Program-made: the position numbers and the translations under genes | Assembly: GCF_050942215.1 (NCBI RefSeq) | Contig: NZ_CP192056.1 | Span: 5,084,001-5,148,000, forward strand | Reading direction: 5' to 3' | DNA length: 64,000 nucleotides | From: Sphaerimonospora sp050942215 | GTDB lineage: Bacteria; Actinomycetota; Actinomycetes; Streptosporangiales; Streptosporangiaceae | Shown: in pieces, positions 6,956 to 15,844 of the stretch | How positions within the stretch are numbered: position 1 is the stretch's first letter | Layout: each line of letters opens with the position of its first letter | The notes under the pieces: model-generated | Databases searched by the model: none | Seen by the model: only the letters and a program-made list of their open reading frames with translations | Told to the model about the DNA's origin: nothing

Positions 6956-9175
6956 TTATTCCCCCGGCGTGGCCGCGAGGGGGCGGGCGGCGTCGGGGCC
7001 CTTCTCCAGAAGGACGTGGAACCCCTCCTCGTTGAGGATGGGGATGCCGAGTTTGACGGCCTTGTCGTATTTGGAGCCGGGATTGTCCCCGACCACCACG
7101 AAGCCGGTCTTCTTCGACACCGCCGAGGTGACCTTGCCGCCCCGGCCGGTGATGGCCTCACTCGCCTCGTCGCGGCTGAAGTCGGTCAGCGTGCCGGTGA
7201 CGACGAACGTCAGGCCCTCCAGCGTCCGCACCTCCAACCCGGCCGGGGCCTCGTCGGCCATGCGCACCCCCGCGGCCCGCCACCTGTCGACGATCTCGCG
7301 GTGCCAGTCGACCTCGAACCATTCACGGATGGTGGCCGCGACCCGGGGCCCGATGCCCTCGACGGCCGCCAGTTCTTCCTCCGAGGCCGACGCGATCGCG
7401 TCGAGCGAGCGGAACTCCTCGGCCAGCGCCCGCGCGGTGGGCGGCCCGATGTGCCGGATGCTCAGCGCGACCAGCACCCGCCACAGTGGCTGTGTCTTGG
7501 CCTTCTCCAGCTCTTCCAGCATCATCTGGGCGTTCTTGCTCGGCTCGCCGGAGAGGTTGGCGAACAACGAGACGACCTTCGGCCCACCGGTCTTGGGGTC
7601 GGTCCTGGGCAAGCCGGTGTCCGGGTCGCGGACAACCGACCGGATCGGCAGCAGCCGATCCATCGTGAGGTCGAACAGATCGGCCTCGGTGCGCACCGGC
7701 GGTTCCTGCGGCGGCAGCGGCTGGGTCAGCGCGGTGGCCGCCACATAGCCCAATCCCTCGATGTCGAACGCGTTGCGCCCCGCCGCGAAGAAGATGCGCT
7801 CGCGGAGCTGGGCCGGGCAGGCACGGGCGTTCGGGCAGCGCAGATCGGCGTCGCCCTCCCGCTCGTAGGCCAGCTCGGTCCGGCACTCCGGGCAGTGGGT
7901 CGGCATCGTGAACGCCCGCTCGGTGCCGTCCCGCAGGTAGGCCACCGGCCCGACGATCTCGGGGATGACGTCGCCGGCCTTGCGCAGCACCACGGTGTCG
8001 CCGATGAGCACGCCCTTGCGCTCGACCTCGGAGGCATTGTGCAGCGTGGCCCGCTCCACGGTCGAGCCGGACACCACGACCGGCTTCATCACGGCGTACG
8101 GCGTGACGCGGCCGGTGCGGCCGACCCCGACCTGGATGTCGAGGAGCTCGGTGGTGACCTCCTGCGGCGGATATTTGAACGCGATCGCCCATCGCGGCGC
8201 CCTGCTGGTCGAACCGAGCTGCCGCTGCACGGCGATCCGGTTCGCCTTCACCACCACGCCGTCGATCTCGTACTCCGGATCGTGGCGGTGCTCGGCGTAG
8301 TGCGCGACGAACGCACGGACGTCGTCCAGCGTCGGGACGACCCGATAGCGGTCGCTGACCGGGAAACCGTAGGAGCCGAGCAGCTCGTACATCTCCGACT
8401 GGGTCTCGGGCCTCCGGGCGCCCTCCCACTTGCCCACACCGTGGACGATCATCCGGAGCGGCCGCTGCGCGGTGACCCGGGGATCCTTCTGCCGGAGCGA
8501 GCCGGCGGCCGAGTTGCGCGGATTGGCGAACGGCGCCTTGCCCGCGTCCATGAGCTGCTCGTTGAGCCGTTCGAAGCCCTCCACCGGCAGGAAGACCTCG
8601 CCGCGCACCTCCAGCAGGTCGGGGGTGTCGTCGCCGGTCAGCCGGTCCGGCACGTCACGCAGGGTGCGGACGTTCGGCGTGATGTCCTCCCCCGTGCGTC
8701 CGTCGCCCCGGGTGGCGGCGCGCACCAGGCGGCCTTTCTCGTAGACGAGCGCCACGGCCAGGCCGTCGATCTTCAGCTCGCACAGGTAGGGCCCCGGATC
8801 GGCCTCGATCAACCTCTGGGCCCGCGCCTCCCAGCCGACCAGGTCCTCGTCGTCGAAGGCGTTGTCGAGGCTCTCCATCCGCTGCAGGTGGGTGACGGCG
8901 GTGAACTCGGTGGAGATCGGCGCGCCCACCTTCTGCGTGGGCGAGTCGGGCGTTCGCAGGTCGGGATGCTCCTCCTCCAGCGCCCTGATCTCTCCCATCC
9001 ACCTGTCGTATTCGGCGTCGCTCACCGAGGGTGAGTCGAGCACGTAGTAGCGCCAGTTGGCATCCTCGATCAGCTCAGCGAGCTCGGCGTGCCGCTCCCG
9101 CGCCGCGGACGGCGCGGCCTCAGCCGGCGTGACCTCGACCGCCGTGCCCTCGGCCTCGTTCACCTGCTCGGTCAC
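6956..9175 (-). CDS. ligA: NAD-dependent DNA ligase LigA
   Basis: 739 residues, slightly longer than usual because of an acidic N-terminal extension of about 25. It seals nicks in DNA using NAD+. In order: Ia domain, adenylation domain with the active-site lysine in LKIDGLAVAL (K135), OB fold, a four-cysteine zinc finger (CPEC ... CPNARAC), helix-hairpin-helix repeats, and a C-terminal BRCT domain (LEGLTFVVTGTL ... KTGFVVVGDNPGSK). GTG start at 9175, with GGGGAG six bases upstream. Essential cytosolic replication and repair enzyme. Confidence 0.97.
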   Translation of the reverse strand: MTEQVNEAEGTAVEVTPAEAAPSAARERHAELAELIEDANWRYYVLDSPSVSDAEYDRWMGEIRALEEEHPDLRTPDSPTQKVGAPISTEFTAVTHLQRMESLDNAFDDEDLVGWEARAQRLIEADPGPYLCELKIDGLAVALVYEKGRLVRAATRGDGRTGEDITPNVRTLRDVPDRLTGDDTPDLLEVRGEVFLPVEGFERLNEQLMDAGKAPFANPRNSAAGSLRQKDPRVTAQRPLRMIVHGVGKWEGARRPETQSEMYELLGSYGFPVSDRYRVVPTLDDVRAFVAHYAEHRHDPEYEIDGVVVKANRIAVQRQLGSTSRAPRWAIAFKYPPQEVTTELLDIQVGVGRTGRVTPYAVMKPVVVSGSTVERATLHNASEVERKGVLIGDTVVLRKAGDVIPEIVGPVAYLRDGTERAFTMPTHCPECRTELAYEREGDADLRCPNARACPAQLRERIFFAAGRNAFDIEGLGYVAATALTQPLPPQEPPVRTEADLFDLTMDRLLPIRSVVRDPDTGLPRTDPKTGGPKVVSLFANLSGEPSKNAQMMLEELEKAKTQPLWRVLVALSIRHIGPPTARALAEEFRSLDAIASASEEELAAVEGIGPRVAATIREWFEVDWHREIVDRWRAAGVRMADEAPAGLEVRTLEGLTFVVTGTLTDFSRDEASEAITGRGGKVTSAVSKKTGFVVVGDNPGSKYDKAVKLGIPILNEEGFHVLLEKGPDAARPLAATPGE

Positions 9176-9250
9176 GCCCGTCTCCCCTCGTCAGCTGCCC
9201 TGTGGACGACTCAGGGAAAACGGTATCTCCGCCGACCGACATTCGACGCC

Positions 9251-9343
9251 GCGACCGCCGACAAGCGCGTCGCGACCGCAGCGCGCGACCGCCGACAAGC
9301 GCGTGCGTAAGCCGGCGAACGACGCGTGCGTAAGCCGGCGAAC
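9251..9343. repeat. Two interleaved pairs of 20-bp direct repeats
   Basis: GCGACCGCCGACAAGCGCGT occurs at 9251-9270 and 9285-9304. GCGTGCGTAAGCCGGCGAAC occurs at 9301-9320 and 9324-9343, all exact. They lie in the 348-bp gap between ligA and the small secreted protein gene. No coding frame explains them. Confidence 0.8.
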
Positions 9344-9349
9344 GCGTGC

Positions 9350-9381
9350 GGGAGCCGCACCGAGGACAGGATGCGGCTCCC
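9350..9381. terminator. 10-bp inverted repeat, possible terminator of the leftward secreted-protein gene
   Basis: GGGAGCCGCA (9350-9359) and TGCGGCTCCC (9372-9381) flank a 12-nt loop, 143 bp after the stop at 9524. There is no T-tract, so the assignment rests on position and stem strength. Apart from the repeats and this hairpin I see nothing in 9176-9523. Confidence 0.4.
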
Positions 9382-9523
9382 GCTGATCGGCTCAGCCGAG
9401 GTCGCGCCAGACCACGCGGTCCCTCTGCTCACGAGCGATCCAGAAATACGGTAGACCGCTCCTAGCCCACTTTCATTCCCTTTTGTCCGGCCCTCTCGGC
9501 CCCGTGGCCGACCGCGCGGAGGG

Positions 9524-10000
9524 TCACCTACCGCCCTGGGCCCAGACCTGCCGCCACCGCGAGCACTTTCCGGTGATCCTCTTCGCGGTGCCCCGGCAGA
9601 CCTGGGCGTTGGCGAGCAGCATGTATCCCGCGTTCACCTGGAACGCGCGCGGCTTGGAATGCGAGCAGTTTCGGAACTTCGCGGTGCGGTACTTGCCGCG
9701 GTCCGTCAGCCACTTGAGCTTGATCCAGGTGCACGTACGGGTCCCGCTTCTGTCGTAGAGGTCCCCCGAGATGCGCATGCCCGACCTGCCGGACCTGACG
9801 TTGCCGATGACCCAGCCCCTCGCATCCGAGGACGCGAACGGCCCCCAGCGCCAGACGGAGGCGGCCGAGGCGGCGGAAGCACCGGAAGTGGCGGAGGCGG
9901 TGGAAGCGGCCGAAGCGGCGGACGGGTAGGTGGCGACGAGTCCTGCGCCGAGAACCGTGGACAGAGCAGCGGTGAGCAGAAGGCGCGGAGCGCTTCGCAT
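9524..10000 (-). CDS. Small secreted protein of unknown function
   Basis: 158 residues. A clear Sec signal peptide (RSAPRLLLTAALSTVLGAGLVATY then AASA) is followed by an Ala/Ser-rich stretch and a compact basic domain with four cysteines, suggesting two disulfides outside the cell. The domain has TCTWIKLKWLTD and ends in CSRWRQVWAQGG. The ATG at 10000 is preceded by AGGAG at seven bases. I do not recognise a family. Similar small exported proteins are common in this group of actinomycetes. Confidence 0.8.
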   Translation of the reverse strand: MRSAPRLLLTAALSTVLGAGLVATYPSAASAASTASATSGASAASAASVWRWGPFASSDARGWVIGNVRSGRSGMRISGDLYDRSGTRTCTWIKLKWLTDRGKYRTAKFRNCSHSKPRAFQVNAGYMLLANAQVCRGTAKRITGKCSRWRQVWAQGGR

Positions 10001-10126
10001 GGATCTTCTCCTGAACTGTGGGCTACCAGCACATCAAGAGATAGGCGATCGCACTTGCAGAACGCTTACAGCCGGGATCGGAGCCCGGCGGGACCATCGC
10101 GTCGTCCACCGGCCCCGACCGTCATC

Positions 10127-11146
10127 TCACTCGTCCTCGGGGTCTTCGCGCAGCACCCGGGCGGCGTCCCGGCAGCGGGCGAGCGCGGCACGCGCATAGC
10201 GCGGCGAGGCCCCGGCGAGCCCGCACGCGGGCGTGAGCACCACCTGCCCGGCGAGCCGCGCGGGGGTGAACCCGAGCCGCCGCCACAGCTCCAGCGCGGG
10301 CTTGGCCACCACGCCGATGTCGGGAAGCCTGCTGTCGGTCCCCGGCACGACCCCCAGGAAGAACGCGGCGCCCGCTTCGATCGCCTCTCCGATCGCATCC
10401 TCGTCCCGCCGCCGCAGCAGCGAAGCGTCGAGCGAGATCCCTCGCGCCCCGGCCGTACGGAGCACCCCGAACGGCACGTCCTGCGCGCAGCAGTGCACGA
10501 TCGGGAAGACGTCGTCGCCCAGCCCGGAGATCACCGTCCTGAGCCGCTCTCCCGCGGTCACGGCCTCGACGGCAGGCAGCCGCCCGAACCCGGAGGCGGT
10601 CGGCACCGTGCCCGTCAGCGCTCCCGGCAGACCGGGCTCGTCGAGCTGGACGACCACGCGGGCCCCCGGGACCCGCCGCCGCACCTGCGCCACATGCCCG
10701 GCGATCCCCTCGGCGAGCGACTCGGTCAGGTCCCGTACGGCTCCCGCGTCGGCGAGGGCCTTGTCGCCGTGCCGCAGTTCGACGGCCCCGGCCAGGGTCC
10801 ACGGGCCGCACGCCTGGATCTTCAGCGGGCCCGCGTATCCCTGGGCGACCTCCTCCAGCCCGTCGAGGTCGCGGGCGAGGTGGTCGCGGGCACGCTTGAG
10901 GTCGCGGCCGACCCCGTCGGTGAACCGCCACCCCGACGGCTGCACCTCCACCGGCAGCTCGACCAGCAGCGAAGCGCTCCTGCCGATCATGTCGGCGCCG
11001 ACGCCCCGACCGGGCAGCTCCGGCAGGTACGGCATCGGCAACTCGCCGAAGACCGTACGGAGCGCCTCCATATGGGCCTCGCGGTCGTCGCCCGGATGCG
11101 AGCCCACGCCGGTGGCCGTGGCCTCCACCCATGGATAATCCTGCAC
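10127..11146 (-). CDS. Cobalamin-independent methionine synthase-like (MetE C-terminal family)
   Basis: 339 residues, only the catalytic-barrel half of a full MetE (about 750). It begins with the TGVGSHPG motif of the family and contains VVQLDEPGLPG, VHCCAQDVPF and LTPACGLAG. These supply the zinc-type His/Cys residues and the substrate-site acid. Family knowledge: methyl transfer to a thiol, as in methionine synthesis, but the short actinobacterial versions beside ligA and mnmA are not characterised to my knowledge. GTG start at 11146. It diverges from the metallo-hydrolase gene with only 18 bp between, and both look leaderless. Confidence 0.8.
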   Translation of the reverse strand: MQDYPWVEATATGVGSHPGDDREAHMEALRTVFGELPMPYLPELPGRGVGADMIGRSASLLVELPVEVQPSGWRFTDGVGRDLKRARDHLARDLDGLEEVAQGYAGPLKIQACGPWTLAGAVELRHGDKALADAGAVRDLTESLAEGIAGHVAQVRRRVPGARVVVQLDEPGLPGALTGTVPTASGFGRLPAVEAVTAGERLRTVISGLGDDVFPIVHCCAQDVPFGVLRTAGARGISLDASLLRRRDEDAIGEAIEAGAAFFLGVVPGTDSRLPDIGVVAKPALELWRRLGFTPARLAGQVVLTPACGLAGASPRYARAALARCRDAARVLREDPEDE

Positions 11147-11164
11147 GGGACTAGCTTAGGCACT
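11147..11164. promoter_or_regulatory. Compact bidirectional leaderless promoter with a symmetric -10
   Basis: The 18 bp between the divergent starts contain TAGCTTA (11152-11158). Read rightwards, TAGCTT is a TANNNT -10 hexamer with the ATG seven bases on. Read leftwards, TAAGCT is also TANNNT, with the GTG six bases on. Transcription from either strand would begin at or next to the start codon, and neither gene has a Shine-Dalgarno sequence. Confidence 0.55.
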
Positions 11165-11797
11165 ATGAGACTCACCAAACTCGGGCACGCGTGCTGGCGG
11201 CTGCAGAAGGACGGTTCGACCCTGGTGATCGACCCGGGATCGTTCAGCGGGGAGGGGCTGCTCGACGAGGCGAGCGCCGTACTGATCACACACGAGCATT
11301 TCGATCACGTGGACGCGGACCTGCTGCGAAAGGCGGCCCCGGACCTGGAGATCTTCACCTGTCAGTCGGTGGCCGACCTGCTCGGCGAGATCCCGGCGAA
11401 GGTGCAGGTGGTTCGGGACGGCGATGCCTTCACGACGGCGGGGTTCGGGGTGAAGGTGATCGGCGAATGGCACGCGCTCAACCATCCGGACATCCCGGTC
11501 GTGCAGAACGTCGGGTTTCTGGTGGAGGAGGAGGTCTTCTACCCCGGTGACGCGTTCACCCCGCCCGGTGTCGAGGTGCCCACGCTGCTGGTGCCGACGA
11601 ACGCGCCGTGGATGAGGACGACCGACATGGTCGCCTACCTCCGCGAGGTCCGCCCGCAGCGGGCCTACAGCACGCACGACGGCCTGCTCAACGAGGTCGG
11701 GCTGAAGGTCGTCGACAACTGGATCCGCATGGAGGGCGACCACCAGAAGGCCGACTTCCGCCGCATCCCGGTCGGCGAGTCCGTCGAGGTGTCCTAG
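11165..11797 (+). CDS. Metallo-beta-lactamase-fold hydrolase (UlaG-like)
   Basis: 210 residues. The metal-binding HxHxDH motif is in ITHEHFDHVD (His43, His45, Asp47, His48). Further ligands are likely in GEWHA, YPGDAF and STHDG. The small, signal-less form resembles UlaG/YtnP-type hydrolases. The substrate is unknown. The ATG at 11165 was chosen because homology begins with MRLTKLGHACW and a divergent gene ends the upstream space. It is transcribed away from the methionine synthase-like gene, probably as a leaderless mRNA. Confidence 0.85.
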   Translation: MRLTKLGHACWRLQKDGSTLVIDPGSFSGEGLLDEASAVLITHEHFDHVDADLLRKAAPDLEIFTCQSVADLLGEIPAKVQVVRDGDAFTTAGFGVKVIGEWHALNHPDIPVVQNVGFLVEEEVFYPGDAFTPPGVEVPTLLVPTNAPWMRTTDMVAYLREVRPQRAYSTHDGLLNEVGLKVVDNWIRMEGDHQKADFRRIPVGESVEVS

Positions 11798-12048
11798 TAC
11801 GGCAGTCGCTCTTCGGTGTTCGACCAGGGAGAACGCGAAGAGCCGGTATCCCGGGAGTCAGGCCCCGCCCAGCCGATTCCACCAGCATGTATATCTCAAC
11901 CGACCTATTCCCTGGTCAGTTAGCGATTGGCTGCGCCGTACCAGGACGAGAATTTTACATCGAACGCCCTCTGAGCTGACACCCTGGCTGACACGAACGA
12001 TTTTGATCTACTGTGATTCTCCGGCGACCGCTGCGAGAGGGGGTGTGC

Positions 12049-15000
12049 ATGGCGTGGTGGCCATCGCCGCGTCGCACGATCCGGAATGTCCTGTTGGGCC
12101 TTCTGGTGGGGGCGGCGGTGGGCATAGCGGTCTGGATGATCCGGTCGGATGGTTCCGGCCGGGAGGAAATCGCTGCGATCGCTGGGCTATTTATCACGAT
12201 CATGGCATTAGCCATCGATATTGTCAGCGGGTTTCTGGGGCAGCCGGAGCAGCCCCGTGATGTACCGGCGCTCGCTGACGACCTGGCGCGGATCGTCAGC
12301 GAAGAATGGTCGGCCGAGGCAAAAGCACGCATGCTGCGCAACCCCGGTGTGCTGCCCCTGGCATGGTCGGCGGCTCACGCGGGAGTAGCCGAGGGTAAGG
12401 CGACGGTGTCGCCCTCGGTCGCTGATGACACCGCCGTCCGGCTGAAGGATGGTCGGCTCACGGGTGGCTTCGATGCCGGCGCCCGCCAGTTGGCTACCGG
12501 GTACGAGACGGTGCGGTCGTTGAGCAGCGGCCGGCTGGTGGTGTTGGGCGAGCCCGGCGCCGGTAAGACGGTGCTGGCGATGATGCTGACAATCGGACTT
12601 TTGCAGGCACGCTCGGCAGGCGCGTCCACACCGGTGCTGCTCTCGGCCGCGTCCTGGGATCCGGTCATGCAGTCGCTGGACGACTGGATCGTGGGCGGGT
12701 TGGCCAACGCCTACTACAGCGGTCGCGAAGAGATACCCCGGCTGCTGCTGGAGCACAATCTGCTGCTGCCCGTCCTCGACGGTCTGGATGAGATCCCGGA
12801 GTCGGCGCGCCGCAGCGCGATCCGTGAGATCAACTATGCCATCGGCCGGGAACGTCCTGTGGTGGTCACCTGCCGGTCAGCCGAATACGAGGATGTGATC
12901 AAAGGTGGGGCGCCGGTGCTGCGCGGCGCACCAGTCGTGCAGGTGCTGCCGCTGGCGGCAAAGGATGTCATCGACTACCTCGACGATGTGGACTGGCCCG
13001 AGGGTATCGACTGGTCCTCGGTCCACACCGAACTGCGCACCTTCCCAGAGGGGCCCCTGGCTACCGCCCTGTCGACACCGCTGCTGGTTTCTGTGGCCCG
13101 TACGGTCTACCAGCGCGGCGGTGGCGACCCCGCTGAATTGCTGACTGAATCGTTCGACAGCCGCCACGCGGTGGAAGATCACCTCATAGATCAACTGATC
13201 GATGCGGCCTATGCCTCGCGTCGGACACCGGGAGGGCAGGCAGACGACGATGCCGAAGGAGACCGACGGGCCGCCCAGGCCCGCCGATGGTTGACCTTTC
13301 TGGCGCGGCACCTGCATCAGCACCGCGAGCGAGACCTGGCTTGGTGGCGGCTCAGCGAGCGCACACTCTCCGCGTGGGTGGCTTTGGGTATCAGCCTCGG
13401 TGGCGGCGCCATCCTGATGGTGATCGTAGCCGCCTCGTTCGCCGCTTTCAGCGGCCCCGACGCGTACGAGGACGGCGGGGACGGACCTGCGCTGGCAATC
13501 GGCGCAGCCTTTGGTGCTGGTTATTCGGTGCTGGCCGTCGTCATGTGGTACGCCATGGCGGGTCGACTGCCGGGGCGGCTGTCGTTCAGAATTCGCGGGT
13601 CTTTTGGTCGATTGCGACGAGGGTTCGCCACAGGAGTGGCCTTGGTCGCCGTCCCCGCCCTCCCGATGGTCGCGGGGTTCACCGCCGTGGAAATGTCTAC
13701 CCACCTCGAAAGGTGGTCCTTCAGCGATATACAAGAATTCTTTCTCAACACTGCGGCGGCTGCGGGGATCGCTGCCCTGATCGGTGTCGGCCTGGCGGTG
13801 CACAACTGGTTTGAAGCTCCACCCGAACGCGCCGGTCATGCCGACCCGCTTACCTTCCTGCGGCAAGACCGTCGATCGGCGCTGGTAGGGGCCGCTGCTG
13901 CCGGTGCCATAGTCGCCGTAGGGCTCGCTCCGTCCTTGACTGTCGCCACGGTTGCCGGCATCGGCGTGGCTCAAACACTCACCGGCTGGCCCGGTCTGCC
14001 AGGAGAACCCGATTTCGGATACCTCATCCGGACGTACTGGCACGGGCTTGTCGATGATGTCGACGGCGTCCCTTACTATTTCTTCCTGACGGTGCTGCCG
14101 GGCTTGATATTCGGCCTGATCGTGCTGCTCACTCGGGCGTGGCCCAGGTTCTTGATCACGCGGGTGATTCTCGCCGCCCGCGGCCGCCTGCCCTTGAGGC
14201 TGATGGCCTTCCTGCGCGACGCCCGCGAACGTCAGTTGCTGCGTCAGTCCGGGGGGACGTATCAGTTCCGCCACGTCCGCCTCCAGGAACGCCTGGCCGG
14301 CCAGCCGCTGCGCGTGCGCTCAGCCGCGCTTCCCCGCGCGGACGCGAGAGTCTTTCCGACCACGAACTCCAGGTCAGCGGCACCGGGCACCGACGGGGGC
14401 CGTACGACTGCCCGGCGCCGGGCAATTCCGGTGGTCGCCGGTGTCGTGCTGCTACTGACGCTGAGCGGCCTGGTTCGCGCCATGCCGCGTGATTCCTCCC
14501 GGGCCGCTCTCAAGGGCCACGCTGACAGTGTCGAACTTGTTCTTTTCAGCCGGCCAGATGGTCGTCGTCTCATCAGCGCCGGCGACGACGGCACTGTACG
14601 GCTCTGGGATCCGGCTGACGGTCGGGCAGTGGCCACTTTCCGGCATGGGACCGGTTCCGTACCGGTTGTGGCGCTTTCACCCGACGGACACCTGGTCGCC
14701 ACCACCGGGGATGACGGCGTGGTCAGAGTCTGGAACACGACCGACGGACGCGCCGTTACGACACTCATCGGCCATCACGGTTGGATTCCCAGCAACGCGT
14801 TCAGTCCGGACGGGACGATTCTGGCTGTCGCCGGCACTGGCGAGATCCGGCTGTGGGACTCGGCCACCTGGCGGGAGATTCAGCATTTCTCAGACCATGC
14901 CGACACGCTGTCCGCTCTCGTGTTCTCTCCGGACGGCAGCACCCTGGCGACAATCGTTGACAACGACCGCCGGGTGCGACTGCGTGACCCGCGCACGGGC

Positions 15001-15657
15001 ACCACACTCCATTACCTCCCCGGCCACAACGGTGGCGTGTCGAGCGTGACCTTCGCTCCCGACAGTAAGACCGTCGTCACCACCAACGGTCGGCTCGCTC
15101 GACTCTGGGATCCGGCCACCGGGCACCTGATCGCCACCCTGGCAGGGCACACCGACGACATTGTCGAGGTCGCATACAGCCCGAACAGCCGCACGTTGGT
15201 TATTCGCAGTGCGGATCGAACTGCCCGGTTGTGGGATGCAACAACCGGGCAGTTGATCAAGCCTCTTACCGACCGTATCGTTCATGTGGCGTTCAGCCCG
15301 GATAGCCGTACCCTCGCCACCGCCTCGTTCGCGTGGGAAGACGCCCCCTCGAGGCTACGGGAAAATACCGCCCCGAGGCTGTGGGACACAGCCACAGGAA
15401 ACCTGATCGCCACGCTAACCGGGAATGACCAGGGGGTGGAGGACCTTGTCTTCAGTCCCAAGGGTGATCTGATCGCCACGGCCGACGATGACGACACTGC
15501 CAGACTTTGGGACGCTACAACCGGGCGCCTGGTCGCGTCCCTTCTCGGCCATACCGGGCAGATTAACAGCGTGGCGTTCAGCCCGGACGGTGGGAGCCTT
15601 GCCACTGCCAGCGATGACCAAACAGTGCGACTATGGGACCTACCCGCGCCATACTGA
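12049..15657 (+). CDS. NACHT NTPase with membrane segments and WD40 propeller (STAND-type)
   Basis: 1202 residues. Two N-terminal membrane helices (about 12-30 and 40-63) precede a NACHT module with Walker A GEPGAGKT (167-174) and Walker B LLLPVLDGLDEIP (about 238-250). Six or so membrane helices follow (about 440-715), with another near 795-815. A C-terminal propeller of nine WD40 repeats (about 820-1200) has repeated FSPDG and RLWD motifs. The ATG at 12049 has GAGAGGGGG upstream and is preferred to GTG 12013. STAND NTPases of this type sense a trigger through the repeats and oligomerise. Several bacterial NACHT proteins are anti-phage. GC content is visibly lower than in the flanking housekeeping genes, suggesting an acquired gene. 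The effector may be the membrane region itself. Confidence 0.85.
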   Translation: MAWWPSPRRTIRNVLLGLLVGAAVGIAVWMIRSDGSGREEIAAIAGLFITIMALAIDIVSGFLGQPEQPRDVPALADDLARIVSEEWSAEAKARMLRNPGVLPLAWSAAHAGVAEGKATVSPSVADDTAVRLKDGRLTGGFDAGARQLATGYETVRSLSSGRLVVLGEPGAGKTVLAMMLTIGLLQARSAGASTPVLLSAASWDPVMQSLDDWIVGGLANAYYSGREEIPRLLLEHNLLLPVLDGLDEIPESARRSAIREINYAIGRERPVVVTCRSAEYEDVIKGGAPVLRGAPVVQVLPLAAKDVIDYLDDVDWPEGIDWSSVHTELRTFPEGPLATALSTPLLVSVARTVYQRGGGDPAELLTESFDSRHAVEDHLIDQLIDAAYASRRTPGGQADDDAEGDRRAAQARRWLTFLARHLHQHRERDLAWWRLSERTLSAWVALGISLGGGAILMVIVAASFAAFSGPDAYEDGGDGPALAIGAAFGAGYSVLAVVMWYAMAGRLPGRLSFRIRGSFGRLRRGFATGVALVAVPALPMVAGFTAVEMSTHLERWSFSDIQEFFLNTAAAAGIAALIGVGLAVHNWFEAPPERAGHADPLTFLRQDRRSALVGAAAAGAIVAVGLAPSLTVATVAGIGVAQTLTGWPGLPGEPDFGYLIRTYWHGLVDDVDGVPYYFFLTVLPGLIFGLIVLLTRAWPRFLITRVILAARGRLPLRLMAFLRDARERQLLRQSGGTYQFRHVRLQERLAGQPLRVRSAALPRADARVFPTTNSRSAAPGTDGGRTTARRRAIPVVAGVVLLLTLSGLVRAMPRDSSRAALKGHADSVELVLFSRPDGRRLISAGDDGTVRLWDPADGRAVATFRHGTGSVPVVALSPDGHLVATTGDDGVVRVWNTTDGRAVTTLIGHHGWIPSNAFSPDGTILAVAGTGEIRLWDSATWREIQHFSDHADTLSALVFSPDGSTLATIVDNDRRVRLRDPRTGTTLHYLPGHNGGVSSVTFAPDSKTVVTTNGRLARLWDPATGHLIATLAGHTDDIVEVAYSPNSRTLVIRSADRTARLWDATTGQLIKPLTDRIVHVAFSPDSRTLATASFAWEDAPSRLRENTAPRLWDTATGNLIATLTGNDQGVEDLVFSPKGDLIATADDDDTARLWDATTGRLVASLLGHTGQINSVAFSPDGGSLATASDDQTVRLWDLPAPY

Positions 15658-15844
15658 TCCGGAACGGCGATATGCAGGATCTCATTGTCGGCGCGGTTTA
15701 TTCACGTGAAAGCCCCGTGAGGTACGGCGAAAACCGGTCACACCGGGGCATCGTTCATTCACGCGGGCCGGACCGGTCGACTCATGGTCGAGCCGCCAGT
15801 GCCCCTCCCGCCGGTCTCTGCCCGGACATCGCGGCGCCGGCCGA

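Noticed and set aside
9659..11164. A long rightward open frame that would extend the metallo-hydrolase N-terminus by about 500 residues
   Set aside because: It is antisense to the methionine synthase-like gene and the small secreted gene, is Arg/Pro/Gly-rich, and has no homology. The hydrolase starts at 11165.
12877..14274. A 465-codon frame antisense to the NACHT gene
   Set aside because: The sense strand carries clear Walker motifs and membrane helices. The antisense product is Gln/Arg/Pro-rich with no motifs.
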